Notes under the pieces: generated by a model
What the model was told of the DNA's origin: nothing
Databases searched by the model: none
What the model saw: only the letters and a program-made list of their open reading frames with translations
In this document: positions 41,072 to 52,330 of the stretch, in pieces
Position numbering within the stretch: position 1 is the first letter of the stretch
Layout: each line of letters opens with the position of its first letter
DNA from: Debaryomyces hansenii CBS767
Taxonomy: Eukaryota > Ascomycota > Pichiomycetes > Serinales > Debaryomycetaceae
NCBI RefSeq assembly: GCF_000006445.2
Contig: NC_006046.2
Coordinates: forward strand, 1,054,001-1,118,000
DNA length: 64,000 nucleotides
Direction of reading: 5' to 3'
Made by a program: the position numbers and the translations under genes

Positions 41072-42796
41072 TCATAAGTCAATAAAATATGCATCACTAA
41101 CATCTGAGAACTTATGCTTCTTATAGCAGTAGTGACACTTAAAAATTTCAGAGCCTTTTTTTGATAATTGCCACACACTATCTCTTAAAGCTAAATGCTG
41201 GCAAAATTTCAAAACCACTACAGGGTTTTGCATAAAACTCAATATATCAGCATTAGCTTGAGTCATCTTTATCTTCTTCGTTATATGTTCTTGATCGAGT
41301 TGGTATTCGTCATCTAGTGTTATTGGAATCAATTGTTCTTTGGATACGGGACAAATAAATATCGGGTGGTAATTAAATAGAAACTTATTTGAATCTGGTA
41401 ATTGAAATGGTAGGTCATAATGGTAGCTTGCTTCAAAATTGACAATCGTACCATCTCCGCTTGAAATTCCGTAGCTCGTACCATTATTTCCAGTGGTATC
41501 GTTACCAGGAGTTGGTAAAGTGGTAATTGATTGGGAAACTTTCGAGACTTTGTTCAATTTCATTTGAATTTTATTGTACTTATAAAAGCTAGGCAAGTTG
41601 ATAAAGCCAGCAAGAACACTTTGAAATATGGAAGAGTCATTCGATAGATTCAAGTCTTTACAATAATCTGATATGAATTCATTTGAGAGATTAACAAAAA
41701 TGGACTGGTTGCCGTGAATATTCTCGAAGTTGGCTAAGATTTCTCCAATAAACTGAGACTGTTTATACTGTCCCGTCCTGCTATTTTGATCCGCATTAAA
41801 AGATTGTTTCATTTTAGTAATGAATTCTGAAAGCATATTGGCCATGTATTGTTGGGAATTATTTTCATCCTGAGTGGTTTTAAACAAAAGTAACGTCATA
41901 AGTGGAGAGATTTCATGGAGATAATCTTTGAAAAACTTGGAAAAATTATCTTTTGCATATAAGTAAGCTGCCAACACTCTGTCCAGATCAAATGAACGTT
42001 TTTCCTGGTCCCCGTTAAGAAGTATGGTGAATTGAAGCATATGAAATTTGAATTCTATTTCGTAGTGGTGAGATAGCCTAATTGGTTGGGAAATACCTCC
42101 AACACCACGAGACCCACTTTTGTCGGAATTATACTTATCTTTGAACCAGTGCAATACCTTAGATAAATCGTGCCTCACAACAATATCGTCAACAATTTCA
42201 TTCAAGAGCTTGAACTTTTCAAGAAGAGTTTCATCAACCATCAAGGTACCTTCTGGGTCGATTTCCTTAATCATGTCCTTAACAAGATCACATTGTCCAA
42301 TCTTCAATAAATGAATAATAATTGCTTTAATCAATTCACCGTGGTTTTGCAATTTAATCGCCCTAATATCATTTGTAATATCGGGAGTCAAGTTTGTTGG
42401 AGACTCTGTTAAGTCATGTTGATTATATTTAACTGGAAAATTGTTCAAATTAAGGGGGTATGTATATGCCTCATCTAAATCTACGTTAAATTTGCTGTTG
42501 TTAAGGATATTTTTCAGAAACTTATTAATACTAGCATTGTAAGTCTTAAGATACACGATAGACTCATTATACCAATTGTCCGACGATTTCTGTAGGTTCT
42601 CAAACGGATCATCTTTATTATCGCGATCTACTCCATTTTCTTCTTCAACTAACTGTTCTTCCAAGGCCGCTTTTGTCAGTTTCAATTCTTCCAAGAAATT
42701 GTCACACACCCCTAAAATACCATCCAAACTATCCTTCCCACTATCCGTAAATAGAGTAGTCTCTGACGATAGACTATCTAGTAAAAGCGTACTCAT
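41072..42796 (-). CDS. RMD5: GID/CTLH ubiquitin ligase subunit Rmd5 (Gid2)
   Basis: 574 residues. A helical N-terminus leads to LisH/CTLH-type helices (HGELIKAIIIHLLKIGQCDLVKDMI near residue 152, then the CTLH-CRA region to about 390). The C-terminal degenerate RING has FICPVSKEQ near 482, then FCQHLALRDSVWQLSKKGSEIFKCHYC and the end YFIDL. Rmd5 and Fyv10 form the catalytic heart of the GID complex, which tags gluconeogenic enzymes for degradation when glucose returns. Compared with Saccharomyces Rmd5 (421 residues) this one has longer linkers and about 30 extra residues inside the RING loop. Confidence 0.85.
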   Translation of the reverse strand: MSTLLLDSLSSETTLFTDSGKDSLDGILGVCDNFLEELKLTKAALEEQLVEEENGVDRDNKDDPFENLQKSSDNWYNESIVYLKTYNASINKFLKNILNNSKFNVDLDEAYTYPLNLNNFPVKYNQHDLTESPTNLTPDITNDIRAIKLQNHGELIKAIIIHLLKIGQCDLVKDMIKEIDPEGTLMVDETLLEKFKLLNEIVDDIVVRHDLSKVLHWFKDKYNSDKSGSRGVGGISQPIRLSHHYEIEFKFHMLQFTILLNGDQEKRSFDLDRVLAAYLYAKDNFSKFFKDYLHEISPLMTLLLFKTTQDENNSQQYMANMLSEFITKMKQSFNADQNSRTGQYKQSQFIGEILANFENIHGNQSIFVNLSNEFISDYCKDLNLSNDSSIFQSVLAGFINLPSFYKYNKIQMKLNKVSKVSQSITTLPTPGNDTTGNNGTSYGISSGDGTIVNFEASYHYDLPFQLPDSNKFLFNYHPIFICPVSKEQLIPITLDDEYQLDQEHITKKIKMTQANADILSFMQNPVVVLKFCQHLALRDSVWQLSKKGSEIFKCHYCYKKHKFSDVSDAYFIDL

Positions 42797-43207
42797 TGAA
42801 CCTAGTAGGCGATTTAAACAGAAATTATACGACTTTTATATTATCGTAATAGAAGGTTGATTATTACCGGGGCAGCTTTCATATCGGCTTCTTGGAATAT
42901 CTTATCAATTATCTATATACAGGTATATAAGAACACTTGAAGTCTTCAAAACCAATTTTCTGGTATTAATCTGCTTCGTTTCTATATACTCTTTCTATGT
43001 AAGGTGCTGCTGTCATCGAACTTCTGGATATCTAATCGTGTTGTCATATATTCTTTCGTAAATCAAAAAGAGTTGGTCCACGAATAATCGAAAATAAATA
43101 ATCTTACAAATCGTGTAGTAGACATACCAACCAGCACTCATTCTCCATAGGTACACCTCAATTATAGAATGCTACCAGTCTAATGTAATAGATTCAGAAT
43201 ATATCGA
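42797..43207. other. Intergenic between RMD5 and ELC1
   Basis: 411 bp, AT-rich, promoter of RMD5 and 3' flank of ELC1. I see nothing specific in it. Confidence 0.6.
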
Positions 43208-43516
43208 TTAAATGTCCAAAAAATCAGCTTTTACCAATAATTCTAATGCAAGGTGGGTAGGAATATTAAATTCAGGAACATTTCCTGATTCAGCTTGATC
43301 TCTATATTTATAATGATAGTATAGGTATTCCACCACACATTCCAAGATATCTCCATCCATATCTAGATTAATCTTTCCTGTTTTGCCCTCTTCAAACCCT
43401 TGCGTGCTTCTCAACACAGACGAAATCAGCGCTACCTCCTTAAGCACTATAAACTTAAAGTTGTCAGCAGATACCAAAGTAACATATGAAGAGTCGATAT
43501 CTGAATCGTTTGACAT
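43208..43516 (-). CDS. ELC1: Elongin C
   Basis: 102 residues with the Skp1/BTB-POZ fold. It shows YVTLVSADNFKFIVLKEVAL near residue 11, SVLRSTQGFEEGKTGKINLDM, then ILECVVEYLYYHYKYRDQ and the conserved end LELLVKADFLDI. Elongin C is the adaptor of cullin-3-type ligases and in yeast joins Ela1 and Cul3 to remove stalled RNA polymerase II. The length equals that of other yeasts (about 99). It is divergent from VPS16, 173 bp apart. Confidence 0.95.
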   Translation of the reverse strand: MSNDSDIDSSYVTLVSADNFKFIVLKEVALISSVLRSTQGFEEGKTGKINLDMDGDILECVVEYLYYHYKYRDQAESGNVPEFNIPTHLALELLVKADFLDI

Positions 43517-43689
43517 CGCAACAATAATTAGCTAGTATTATAATTCAGTATTAATATAATGTATGGGTGATATATTTATAAATTGACTTTATGGTAAATA
43601 TCACGTGTATATCAATTCATAAGAATTTGGTTCACTTAAGTTAGGGAACACATCTATACCAGTAATCTACAAAGGATTGTACTAGAACT

Positions 43690-46551
43690 ATGCTAGCTAA
43701 TCCAAGACTTGGGTGGCAGAAGCTTCAAGATGTTTACTACTGTCTCCGACCATGTTACGAGACATTAAATTGGTCAATTGAAAATATTTATTCCAATTAT
43801 AGGATAGCGATATCAACAAATACGACACTAATTGCGTTGGCATCGAGGTTTGTTCCACATCCAAATGTCATAGACATATATTCGTTGAGTGGAGATAAAA
43901 TATGGTCCGTTATTTTTAACAGTACTGCTACAGAACATATAGTGGATTACGTATTTAGAAACGAGGAATTATGTGTCGTTTTGAACAGCCAAAAGTTCAG
44001 ATACTATCAAGATTTCAAAGGTAACTTTAGCGAACATTCGTATACCAAGAACCTAATAACTCTTGATGATACAGGCATAAATAATCCATTAAACGGGCTG
44101 AATAGAAAGGATAATTCTAATCGGGCAGGTAATTTTGCTCCGCAACTGCAATTTATAACTGATTTGGAGAGTAACCAACAAGAGGAAGTGTTTCAAATCC
44201 GTGAAGTTAAGATTTGGGGAAATTTTCTAGTCTTAAAGTTGACTAATAGGTTCATAATCACAAACTTAGATACGTTTGCGAACTACCAAATACCGTTCGA
44301 AATCTCGTTGGCTTCTAAGATGCATTGTGTCAATCCGTTGCATTTCGACGATGAGTCTTTAAATATGCTTGTCAGTTTTGATAAGACAATAATTCTGATA
44401 AAGATAGACTTGAGGTTGAGTAATTACGAAATTATAGATCACGGTTTGACTGAAGGACCTTTTACACAATTGACAGCATCACCCAATGGTCAGTTGATTG
44501 CATTGTTTAATTCTCAAGTCGAAAGGATATTTGTCATAAGTAATAAATTTGACCAAGTCTTACTCGAATATGACACTTCTAATGATTCCTCTTCGCCATA
44601 TCAAGTAGAATGGTGTGGAAATGATGCTATTGTACTCTCTTTAAAAGACGAGTTGAAGTTGATTGGACCCGGCCAAAATTCAATTTCCTTTTTTTATGAT
44701 ATCATTGATGAGGAAGACTTTGATTTGGACTCACTTTCAAGAAGCAATCAAAACGAAGAATTTTCTTTTACCATCCCAATATTTAAAACTGAGCCTGATG
44801 GCTTGAAAATTATTACTAAAAAGAAAGTTGAGTTTTTAAGTCGAGTTCCTGATGTTAGTATAAACCTACATCAAATTGGATCATCGCATCCAAGCAGCAT
44901 ATTACTTGATTGCATTGATAAATTATCGCAACATGCATCTAAGTCAGATACTAATATTTCTCTTTTAAAATCAGATGATTCCCTTCTTCTTGCAATTAAT
45001 GATTGTTTAAAGGCATCTCTTAATGAATTTAATCAATCATGGCAAAAAAAAATGTTAAAGGCGGTGTCCTTTGGAAAGGCTTATTACGATGATTATTATA
45101 ATGCTGATGAATACTTAAAAACTTTGAACTACCTCAAGGTATTGAATCAGTTAGGATCATCGGAACTTGGAATATTTTTAACTTACAACGAGCTTTTAAG
45201 TATTGGATGGGAGGAATTGATCCAAATGTTATTAAGAAGAGACTTACATTTCCTTGCATTAAAAGTGATCGATTTACTTGATTTACAGAACTTGAAAGAA
45301 CTCGTGTATATCCATTGGTGCTGTTACAAGATAAGAAAAGAAATGAATATGTCCGATATGGAGCTTTTTGAAATAATTTCTAAGAAGCTAACATCAGCTA
45401 TTGGTCCGAATATTAAAAATTCGAGAAATTATATATCTGTTGACAAGATATCGAATGTTGCCTATGAGGAAGGCCGTATCAATTTGTGCAAATTATTGAT
45501 CAATTTTTCACCTTCTGCAGTAAAAAAGGTAAACCAGTTTTTGAAATTTGGAGAATTTGAGTTGGCGTTGATAAAGTCATTTCAGAGTGGAGATTATGAT
45601 TTATGTCGTTTACTTTTACTCCATCTTCGTGATATATTATCGGTATCACAGTTTTTTAAAATTCTAAACCAAAACGAACAAAAAGGTTTAATTACTGATA
45701 CTTCTAATAAAGAATTCAAAGATAAAGGCTCATCAAACGAATTTTTGTTTATTAGCGGTGACTTAATAGGAAACTTTTGGGTGGAAAGTATTGGCAAGTT
45801 TAACAAATCATCATTAAAAAAGTTTTATAAACAGGAAGACAAAACCTCGGACCTTAAACTTCTAGAAGTAAAATCATTCATATCAAAGTCAGACGTTGAT
45901 GAGACAGAAAACGAAAGTTATTACGATACGTATAAGTTGCAACTATCGAAATTGACTGGTCGCACCACTAATAAGAAAAGCGCAAGAATATATCAACGTG
46001 AAATCGAAATTTTAGAGCTAAAGAAACGACTTTCGGAAACATATCAAGTCAATTTTTTTAAAGAGGAATCAGTCAATCCAATTCTCATAAAATTAATACA
46101 AATGCATCAAATAAAGCCTGCTTTAAAAATTGTAAAAGAGTTAAAAATTCGTCAAGAGAAATTTTGGTATCTAGTGCTTGATGCGTATACCAAAAACAAG
46201 GAATTTGATAAGCTATATCAGTTTGTGTCGCACAGAAGTGATTCAAAAAGTGACAAACCTATTTTCAAGTCTCCAATAGGGTTTAAGCCGTTTGTCGAGA
46301 CCTGCATGGCATATAATGGGCCTAAGGATCAGATTTCAATTTACATCAACAATTGCTCTGATATTCACTACTCTGAAAAAGTTGAAATGTATATGCAAAA
46401 TGAGGATCTAATCCTGGCTGCTAATGAAGCTTTTAAATATAAGGACATTAACCTTTTAAAGGTAATTAAAGAAAATGCTATGAACCTTGGTAATGGGCAT
46501 GAAAATATGTTGAACGTAGTCAAGAGCTATATTACAAGATTAGGCTATTAA
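43690..46551 (+). CDS. VPS16: Vacuolar sorting protein Vps16 (HOPS/CORVET core)
   Basis: 953 residues, longer than the roughly 800 of Saccharomyces. The N-terminal half is a beta-propeller (Vps16_N): LGWQKLQDVYYCLRPCYE at the start, TASPNGQLIALFNS near 260, VEWCGNDAIVLSL near 306. The C-terminal half is an alpha-solenoid (Vps16_C): EEGRINLCKLLINF near 596, FWYLVLDAYTKNKEFDKLYQF near 823. Vps16 binds Vps33 and forms the core of the HOPS and CORVET tethering complexes on vacuoles and endosomes. The stop lies only 5 bp from the CHL4 stop on the other strand, so the 3' UTRs must overlap. Confidence 0.9.
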   Translation: MLANPRLGWQKLQDVYYCLRPCYETLNWSIENIYSNYRIAISTNTTLIALASRFVPHPNVIDIYSLSGDKIWSVIFNSTATEHIVDYVFRNEELCVVLNSQKFRYYQDFKGNFSEHSYTKNLITLDDTGINNPLNGLNRKDNSNRAGNFAPQLQFITDLESNQQEEVFQIREVKIWGNFLVLKLTNRFIITNLDTFANYQIPFEISLASKMHCVNPLHFDDESLNMLVSFDKTIILIKIDLRLSNYEIIDHGLTEGPFTQLTASPNGQLIALFNSQVERIFVISNKFDQVLLEYDTSNDSSSPYQVEWCGNDAIVLSLKDELKLIGPGQNSISFFYDIIDEEDFDLDSLSRSNQNEEFSFTIPIFKTEPDGLKIITKKKVEFLSRVPDVSINLHQIGSSHPSSILLDCIDKLSQHASKSDTNISLLKSDDSLLLAINDCLKASLNEFNQSWQKKMLKAVSFGKAYYDDYYNADEYLKTLNYLKVLNQLGSSELGIFLTYNELLSIGWEELIQMLLRRDLHFLALKVIDLLDLQNLKELVYIHWCCYKIRKEMNMSDMELFEIISKKLTSAIGPNIKNSRNYISVDKISNVAYEEGRINLCKLLINFSPSAVKKVNQFLKFGEFELALIKSFQSGDYDLCRLLLLHLRDILSVSQFFKILNQNEQKGLITDTSNKEFKDKGSSNEFLFISGDLIGNFWVESIGKFNKSSLKKFYKQEDKTSDLKLLEVKSFISKSDVDETENESYYDTYKLQLSKLTGRTTNKKSARIYQREIEILELKKRLSETYQVNFFKEESVNPILIKLIQMHQIKPALKIVKELKIRQEKFWYLVLDAYTKNKEFDKLYQFVSHRSDSKSDKPIFKSPIGFKPFVETCMAYNGPKDQISIYINNCSDIHYSEKVEMYMQNEDLILAANEAFKYKDINLLKVIKENAMNLGNGHENMLNVVKSYITRLGY

Positions 46552-46556
46552 ATAAA

Positions 46557-47999
46557 TTATAAAGTTTTAGAAAATTTACCTTCTTTAATAACACCGCAGC
46601 TGGTTCCTTCTTCGCCTGTAAGCCAACAAGGAATTGTAGCAGGATCTATAATCATATCAGTTTTGTTTGTAGTTTTAGTAGAGATTTCGTGTAGGCCCGC
46701 AAACACGTCCAATCCACTCAACTTCATAGTTATCCGACTGAAGTTATCCTCCTCCATCTCATTTTGATGTAGGGGATTCGCATTTTCTACTTTGTCCTTG
46801 GTCTTGATTTCGTCTTTAATTATAAATTCAGAGTATTGAATTGGAGCAACCGAGGTAAATTCATTCCTACCACTTTTGAAACCTTCAGTACCTTCTTCGT
46901 CATCGCTGCTATTGAGATTACTGTCGTACATCCGAGTCCTCCTTTTTCTCAGATTCCCCGCTCTTTCCTTATCATCAAATAACTTCTCTGACTTAAGTTT
47001 CCCATTTATAGATCCTTTGAATCTTAAGTTGGCAATTTGTTTCAATTTTTTCAAGCCTATATCATCATTATCGTCGTCATCTTCGTTTTCTGATTCATTT
47101 TTCTCTTGTAAAAGATTGTGCTTCTCTGGTGGTCCTAATGGTAACATATCTACTGTGGCATCGGCGTAAGGTGTCCAAATACCTAAACTATTACCAAATC
47201 TTGAATTTCCGTGTAATATATGCATTGATTCTAATGATCTTATGGGTTTTTGGTTTGGCGACGTCTCAAGCCTGAGTAAATTCCTAGGATTTTGAGGAAT
47301 ATTTCTTTCAACAGCCTGTAGCACAATTTTAGCTACTATATCATTTCCAGTCGAATGTATAATATGTGGAGAATTCATCGGCACAGCAAGAAAATAAGGC
47401 CGATGAGAAGAAATATGAGGCCTGTTGGCATTATTGGAAGCATTGATTGGTTGCAAATCAAACACTTGGATCCTGATTATTATTAAAGGAAATACTGGAT
47501 GACGACACACATAGATGTACGTCATGTATAATAAATTCAACTCCTTCGCCAACTGATCAAGAAAAGTCTTGGGATTTAGCAGTACCGGTACTTCTTTATT
47601 ATCCATATCTCTTACTGTAGACAGTATCCAATAATATGCGTTTGGTCTATCCACAATCAATTGGCAATCTACTTGTGATAACTGGAGTAGATTTAACCCA
47701 TTGGACCAATATTCAAAAAGTAATTTATCAATAATCTTTCTTTTGGGGAATTTCGAAGTAGCATGTTTAATTTCATTCACTTCTCGTAAAACTTTCTTGT
47801 TCAACTCCTTTTGCTTATACTTGTTTTGGCCCTTATCAATATGTGGTTGTGTATTCAAGAGCTTCGGCCATATATACATTAGTTCCAAAAGAGATGATCT
47901 GGTGAGTCGGGAGAGTATATTATTCAATACTTTCTTAGGCAAAACTGGTATATAAGTATTTGGTAACACATTCTGTCGTTCTTTTCCATTCTTAGCCAT
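46557..47999 (-). CDS. CHL4: Kinetochore protein Chl4 (CENP-N)
   Basis: 480 residues. Chl4-type motifs are LLFEYWSNGLNLLQLSQVDCQLIVDRPN near residue 93, KTFLDQLAKELNLLYMTYIYVCRHPVFPLIIIRIQVF near 144, RPYFLAVPMNSPHIIH near 198, and the C-terminal LDVFAGLHEIS...WLTGEEGTSCGVI. An acidic stretch (ENEDDDDNDD near 304) precedes a conserved LRFKGSINGK. Chl4 with Iml3 (CENP-N/L) links the CENP-A nucleosome to the rest of the inner kinetochore. It is convergent with VPS16. Confidence 0.9.
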   Translation of the reverse strand: MAKNGKERQNVLPNTYIPVLPKKVLNNILSRLTRSSLLELMYIWPKLLNTQPHIDKGQNKYKQKELNKKVLREVNEIKHATSKFPKRKIIDKLLFEYWSNGLNLLQLSQVDCQLIVDRPNAYYWILSTVRDMDNKEVPVLLNPKTFLDQLAKELNLLYMTYIYVCRHPVFPLIIIRIQVFDLQPINASNNANRPHISSHRPYFLAVPMNSPHIIHSTGNDIVAKIVLQAVERNIPQNPRNLLRLETSPNQKPIRSLESMHILHGNSRFGNSLGIWTPYADATVDMLPLGPPEKHNLLQEKNESENEDDDDNDDIGLKKLKQIANLRFKGSINGKLKSEKLFDDKERAGNLRKRRTRMYDSNLNSSDDEEGTEGFKSGRNEFTSVAPIQYSEFIIKDEIKTKDKVENANPLHQNEMEEDNFSRITMKLSGLDVFAGLHEISTKTTNKTDMIIDPATIPCWLTGEEGTSCGVIKEGKFSKTL

Positions 48000-48197
48000 T
48001 CCTGAATTATCTATTACAATTCACTGTCTATGCATTATCCTATATGATCTTGTGTTTACTCTTCTCTATATGTCATTTTATGCGGGTAACTCTCGAGAAG
48101 AGCGATCTGCATACACTAAATTTTTTTTTAGTTTTTCAGATTAAAGGCTGCTATAATAGAAGATATATTCATTGAAGGGAAACTTAAAGATCGTATA

Positions 48198-50357
48198 ATG
48201 TCTGAAGAAGAAGTAATAGTCCCTCAGAAACAAGAGGATCAAGTTTTAGATGAAAATTTAGACAGAAGAACGTTGTTCGTGCGTTCTATCCCGTTTGAAG
48301 CCACATCTTCAGAATTAGAGGAATTTTTTTCACAATTCGTCCCAGTGAAGCATGCAGTAATTGTTAATGACGAGAACCAAAAATCAAGAGGTTTTGGGTT
48401 TGTTTCATTCACGTTAGATGAAGATACATTGACGGCATTAGTTGAATCTAGAAAGTCGAAATTTAAGGGTCGTTTATTAAGAGTTGATATTGCGAAAAGA
48501 AGAGAGCGTAAAGATAGAACAAGCAGCAGTGTCACAGCTAGTAAAGAAAGAACTGTGGCAGCACCTGTCGAAAAGAGAAGAGCTAGATTAATTATCCGTA
48601 ACTTGCCTTGGTCTTGTAAGAAACCAGATCAATTGAAGAAGATTTTTTCTAAGTATGGTGCAGTGTACGATGCGTACATCCCAAAGAAGAAAGGTGGGCA
48701 GATGTGTGGGTTTGCATTTGTGACAATGAAAAAGGACTCTGCGGCCGAAAAGGCTGTAAAAGATTCTGTTGGATTGAAGATCGACGACAGAGAAGTCGCT
48801 GTTGATTTGGCCATTGAAAAATCTAAATGGGAAGAAATCAAAGAAGATGAAGACGAGGAAGAAGAAGAAGAGAACGAAGAAGAAGATGAAGAAGAGATAG
48901 ACCCAAGTCAAGAAGATGAAGTCGAAGAAAATGACGATGAAGAATCTGATGTTGCGGAAGATTTTGACGAATTAAATAATCCTGATTCTAAGGTTGCTGA
49001 AGAAGATGAGGAAGAAAAGGAGGAAGAAGAAATACCAAGGAAAAAGAATAATAAACAAGAAGCATTTGCCCTTTTTGTTCGTAATATACCGTATGATGCC
49101 ACACCTGAGTCCTTGGAAGAGCATTTTGAGCAATTTGGACCAGTTAAGTATGCATTGCCTGTTATTGATAGGGAAAGCGGATTAGCAAAAGGTTCTGCCT
49201 TTGTTGCGTTCAAAAAAGAAGATGCTTACCTTGATTGTTTAGATAATGCACCATCTGTTGCTTCTACGTCATTGTTAATTGCTGATGATGTTTCTCCAGC
49301 TTATGTCTATCAGGGACGTATATTGTCCATTGCATCTGCTGTTGATAGAGAATCTGCTCATAAATTGGCTGAAAGAAATGTTGAAAAGAGAAAAGAGATA
49401 TTAGGTAAGGCGCCATCTGAAAAAGATAAACGTAATTTATACTTGTTGAATGAAGGTCGTATTACCGAAAATTCTAAATTAGCTCAATTCATATCAAAAA
49501 CTGATCTTGAAATGAGAGAAAAATCTTACAAGTTGAGAGTCCAACAATTAAACAAAACTCCATCATTGCATTTATCTTTGACAAGATTAGCTATTAGAAA
49601 TCTTCCAAGAGCTATGAATTCAAAAGCTTTGAAAGCATTGGGTCGTAAGGCTGTTGTTCAATTTGCAACTGAAGTGAAGGAAGAAAAAAGACAACCATTA
49701 TCAAAAGAGGAACTCAACCGTTCTGTTAAACATAAGCATGATATTGGAGAATTTGAAACAGATAAGAAAAAGACAAAAAAATTGGGTGTTGTTAAACAAG
49801 CTAAAGTTATCAATGAAATCAAAGGAAGTGGTGAAATTGGACGTAGTAGAGGTTATGGTTTTATCGAATTCAGAGATCATAAAACTGCATTGATGGGTTT
49901 AAGATGGTTAAATGCTCATGAAGTTACTATTCCTGAAGTTTTAGAAGGTATGACCGATGAAGAAAAAAAATTAGCCGAGTTGGAAGGTCTTGCAAAAAGA
50001 AAATTAATTGCTGAGTTTGCTGTTGAAAACGCTGAAGTTGTCAAAAGAAGAAGGGAAAAAACATACCAAGCTCGTAATAACAAAGAAGATGAAAATAATA
50101 CAGAGAAGAAGAGCTTCGATAGGAAGAGAAAAAGAGATGACAGGGATGGTGGTAAAGATAATAAGGGTGACCCGAGAAAGAACGATAAAAGAGCAAGAAA
50201 GGGCCCTAATAGAAAAGGTAATATGAATAAAGGTGCAAAACCTACACCTAATGGAAATCAAACCGAATCTAAAGGACCACAGAACAAATCTGGTTTATCT
50301 GATAACGTTAAGAATATCATTGGTATCAAACGTAAGAGAAGAAAGGGCAAAAACTAG
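48198..50357 (+). CDS. NOP4: Nucleolar RNA-binding protein Nop4, four RRMs
   Basis: 719 residues. RRM1 (about 24-103) has RTLFVRSI and [11 protein letters not shown]2 (about 128-208) has RLIIRNL and CGFAFVTM. A long acidic block (215-285) follows. RRM3 (about 290-385) has FALFVRNI and GSAFVAF. RRM4 (about 465-600) is split by an insert and has LAIRNLP and RGYGFIEF. The tail is very basic ([20 protein letters not shown]) and fits nucleolar localisation. Nop4 is needed for 60S subunit assembly and 27S pre-rRNA processing. It is divergent from CHL4, 198 bp apart. Confidence 0.93.
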   Translation: MSEEEVIVPQKQEDQVLDENLDRRTLFVRSIPFEATSSELEEFFSQFVPVKHAVIVNDENQKSRGFGFVSFTLDEDTLTALVESRKSKFKGRLLRVDIAKRRERKDRTSSSVTASKERTVAAPVEKRRARLIIRNLPWSCKKPDQLKKIFSKYGAVYDAYIPKKKGGQMCGFAFVTMKKDSAAEKAVKDSVGLKIDDREVAVDLAIEKSKWEEIKEDEDEEEEEENEEEDEEEIDPSQEDEVEENDDEESDVAEDFDELNNPDSKVAEEDEEEKEEEEIPRKKNNKQEAFALFVRNIPYDATPESLEEHFEQFGPVKYALPVIDRESGLAKGSAFVAFKKEDAYLDCLDNAPSVASTSLLIADDVSPAYVYQGRILSIASAVDRESAHKLAERNVEKRKEILGKAPSEKDKRNLYLLNEGRITENSKLAQFISKTDLEMREKSYKLRVQQLNKTPSLHLSLTRLAIRNLPRAMNSKALKALGRKAVVQFATEVKEEKRQPLSKEELNRSVKHKHDIGEFETDKKKTKKLGVVKQAKVINEIKGSGEIGRSRGYGFIEFRDHKTALMGLRWLNAHEVTIPEVLEGMTDEEKKLAELEGLAKRKLIAEFAVENAEVVKRRREKTYQARNNKEDENNTEKKSFDRKRKRDDRDGGKDNKGDPRKNDKRARKGPNRKGNMNKGAKPTPNGNQTESKGPQNKSGLSDNVKNIIGIKRKRRKGKN

Positions 50358-50892
50358 TCACTGTAAAATCCTTTTGTTAATTCATATAGCTGCATGTACC
50401 ATACGTAAGATGATTATAATAACACGTAAAATTTAGATCACACGTAGAAAGTAAAACAACAATGTAGTTCAATTTCTGAGATCACTTCAATCCTTTTTTC
50501 AGTTATCAAGACTTCGATTGCATCCACGATAATTTCTATTTCAGTCAAAGGTTTTATTTTTATACTATGTAATAAAAGTAATGATACTATACAGTAATTG
50601 AATATGTAGAGAAAAATATCTAGGTAAAAGAACGGTTAACATTCATCATAATCATTAGAGTCAATTAAAAAGCATTTGTAAAGCATGACAAACACTTGGG
50701 AAGGATAAGCAAATTAAAAATTGAATTGATCATGTCATGAGATATGAAAATATAAACACATCTGTAATGCAACGTATTATCTCATAATTTGATGTCATGA
50801 TACCAAAATGCACTATCAGGTAACACACAGAGTTTTGTATTGAATTTTCGAGTAGACTTAGGCAATTGAATATTCATTGAGGTGTGAACCCA
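50358..50892. other. Intergenic, 3' flanks of NOP4 and SIT4
   Basis: 535 bp between convergent genes, AT-rich. I see no ORF or repeat. Confidence 0.6.
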
Positions 50893-51837
50893 TCATAAGA
50901 AATAATCACTTCTTTGTTGTTTATTAGGATTATTCTTTGCCGTTAAATCACCATCTTGAACGGCGCTGAAGATTTTAAAGTTCGGTTCCAAATCTTCATC
51001 AACTTGCATCACACTAGCTACGTTACCACATCTATAACAATAATTTGGAGCCGACCAAACTGTAACCACATCTTTATCTTTGAAATGATATCGAAACCCT
51101 TCCATTACTAATTGATGCGCTCTAGCAATCAAACCTAAATTGTTTATATGATTAAATTCACGACTGACTTTAGAACCGAACAACCATCCAGCACCTCTAG
51201 GTGATACAGCCCATGTGTCCACATTATCAGGGTCAGACCAGACTAAGTCACAGAACCCCCCTTCGTGCGGAACCTCTTGTGCCCTACTTAAAACTCTGAT
51301 CTGGTCAAGCATTCTGATCTCGGGTGATAAACCACCGTGGACACACAATATTTTACCGTCCACAATTGCAGCCAATGTTAAAAAGTCAAATACTTGGCAG
51401 CAGTATTTCCACACTGTCGTAGAGCCATACTTGGTTAAACATTCTTCGTAGAAACCGTAAACCTGTGTAATTTGTCTTGATTCGTGGTTACCACGAACCA
51501 ATGTTATTCTGTGTGGATACTTCACCTTTAAAACCATTAATAATGTGAATGTTTCCAAGGAAAAATATCCTCTATCAACGTAATCACCTAAAAATATATA
51601 GCTGACATTGTTATCATCCCTAGGTAACCCTCCTGATATACGAAATAACTCTAGTAAATCGTGAAACTGCCCGTGGATGTCCCCACAGACCGTCACAGGA
51701 CTTTGGACTGGTTGAATATTGGACTCTTCCATGAGCAATTCCTTCACCAATTCGCATAATTGTTTCATGTCCGACTCAGATAATGCAATACATTTCTTGA
51801 TCTGCTCCAACCATTGATCTGGTCCTCTTTCACTCAT
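50893..51837 (-). CDS. SIT4: PP6-type protein phosphatase Sit4
   Basis: 314 residues, a single PPP catalytic domain. It shows [10 protein letters not shown] near residue 53, [12 protein letters not shown] near 83, [19 protein letters not shown] near 114, HGGLSPEI near 167 and [12 protein letters not shown] near 263. All metal ligands are present. The end SDYFL is the methylated Leu tail of PP2A-like enzymes. The N-terminus [13 protein letters not shown] is specific for Sit4/PP6. Sit4 works with SAP proteins in TOR signalling and G1 progression. Confidence 0.95.
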   Translation of the reverse strand: MSERGPDQWLEQIKKCIALSESDMKQLCELVKELLMEESNIQPVQSPVTVCGDIHGQFHDLLELFRISGGLPRDDNNVSYIFLGDYVDRGYFSLETFTLLMVLKVKYPHRITLVRGNHESRQITQVYGFYEECLTKYGSTTVWKYCCQVFDFLTLAAIVDGKILCVHGGLSPEIRMLDQIRVLSRAQEVPHEGGFCDLVWSDPDNVDTWAVSPRGAGWLFGSKVSREFNHINNLGLIARAHQLVMEGFRYHFKDKDVVTVWSAPNYCYRCGNVASVMQVDEDLEPNFKIFSAVQDGDLTAKNNPNKQQRSDYFL

Positions 51838-52330
51838 TTTGTTTTATGTATGTATTCAAATGTAAATGATGGTTGCTATTCGATATAAACTTTAAGATAT
51901 AGGAAAATTGTCTATTCTTCTATTGAAATCCACTTAATCTTAGGCAAAAAAAACCAACGGTATTATCCTTTCCTCTTTGATAGTCTTGTAATAAATACTC
52001 GCCAACGTAACGCTATTTCCTTACTAATATCGAAACTTTAGATCAAGCTCTCTTAGATAAAATATCCCAATATGGATAAATAAATTGTCAAATAAGACTA
52101 TCTCCTAAAATAGAGTCGATTCAGCAAATTATATAGACTTATTTAAAAGCTTCGGCACCCTTAAATCGTATTATCTATTAGTATTATACTAAGTCTGAGT
52201 TCCTGTTCAGCGAACTTTTTCATTTTTTCGTTGGACGCTTTAAAAACTTACACAAAAAATCGTTTCAAAGAACGGTAATTTTTTTTTCGTTCAAGTCTAC
52301 TGTACATATCAAAGCACATTAACGACAAGG
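51838..52330. other. Divergent promoter of SIT4 and RSM18
   Basis: 493 bp, AT-rich with T runs near 52265-52290. I see no specific site. Confidence 0.6.
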
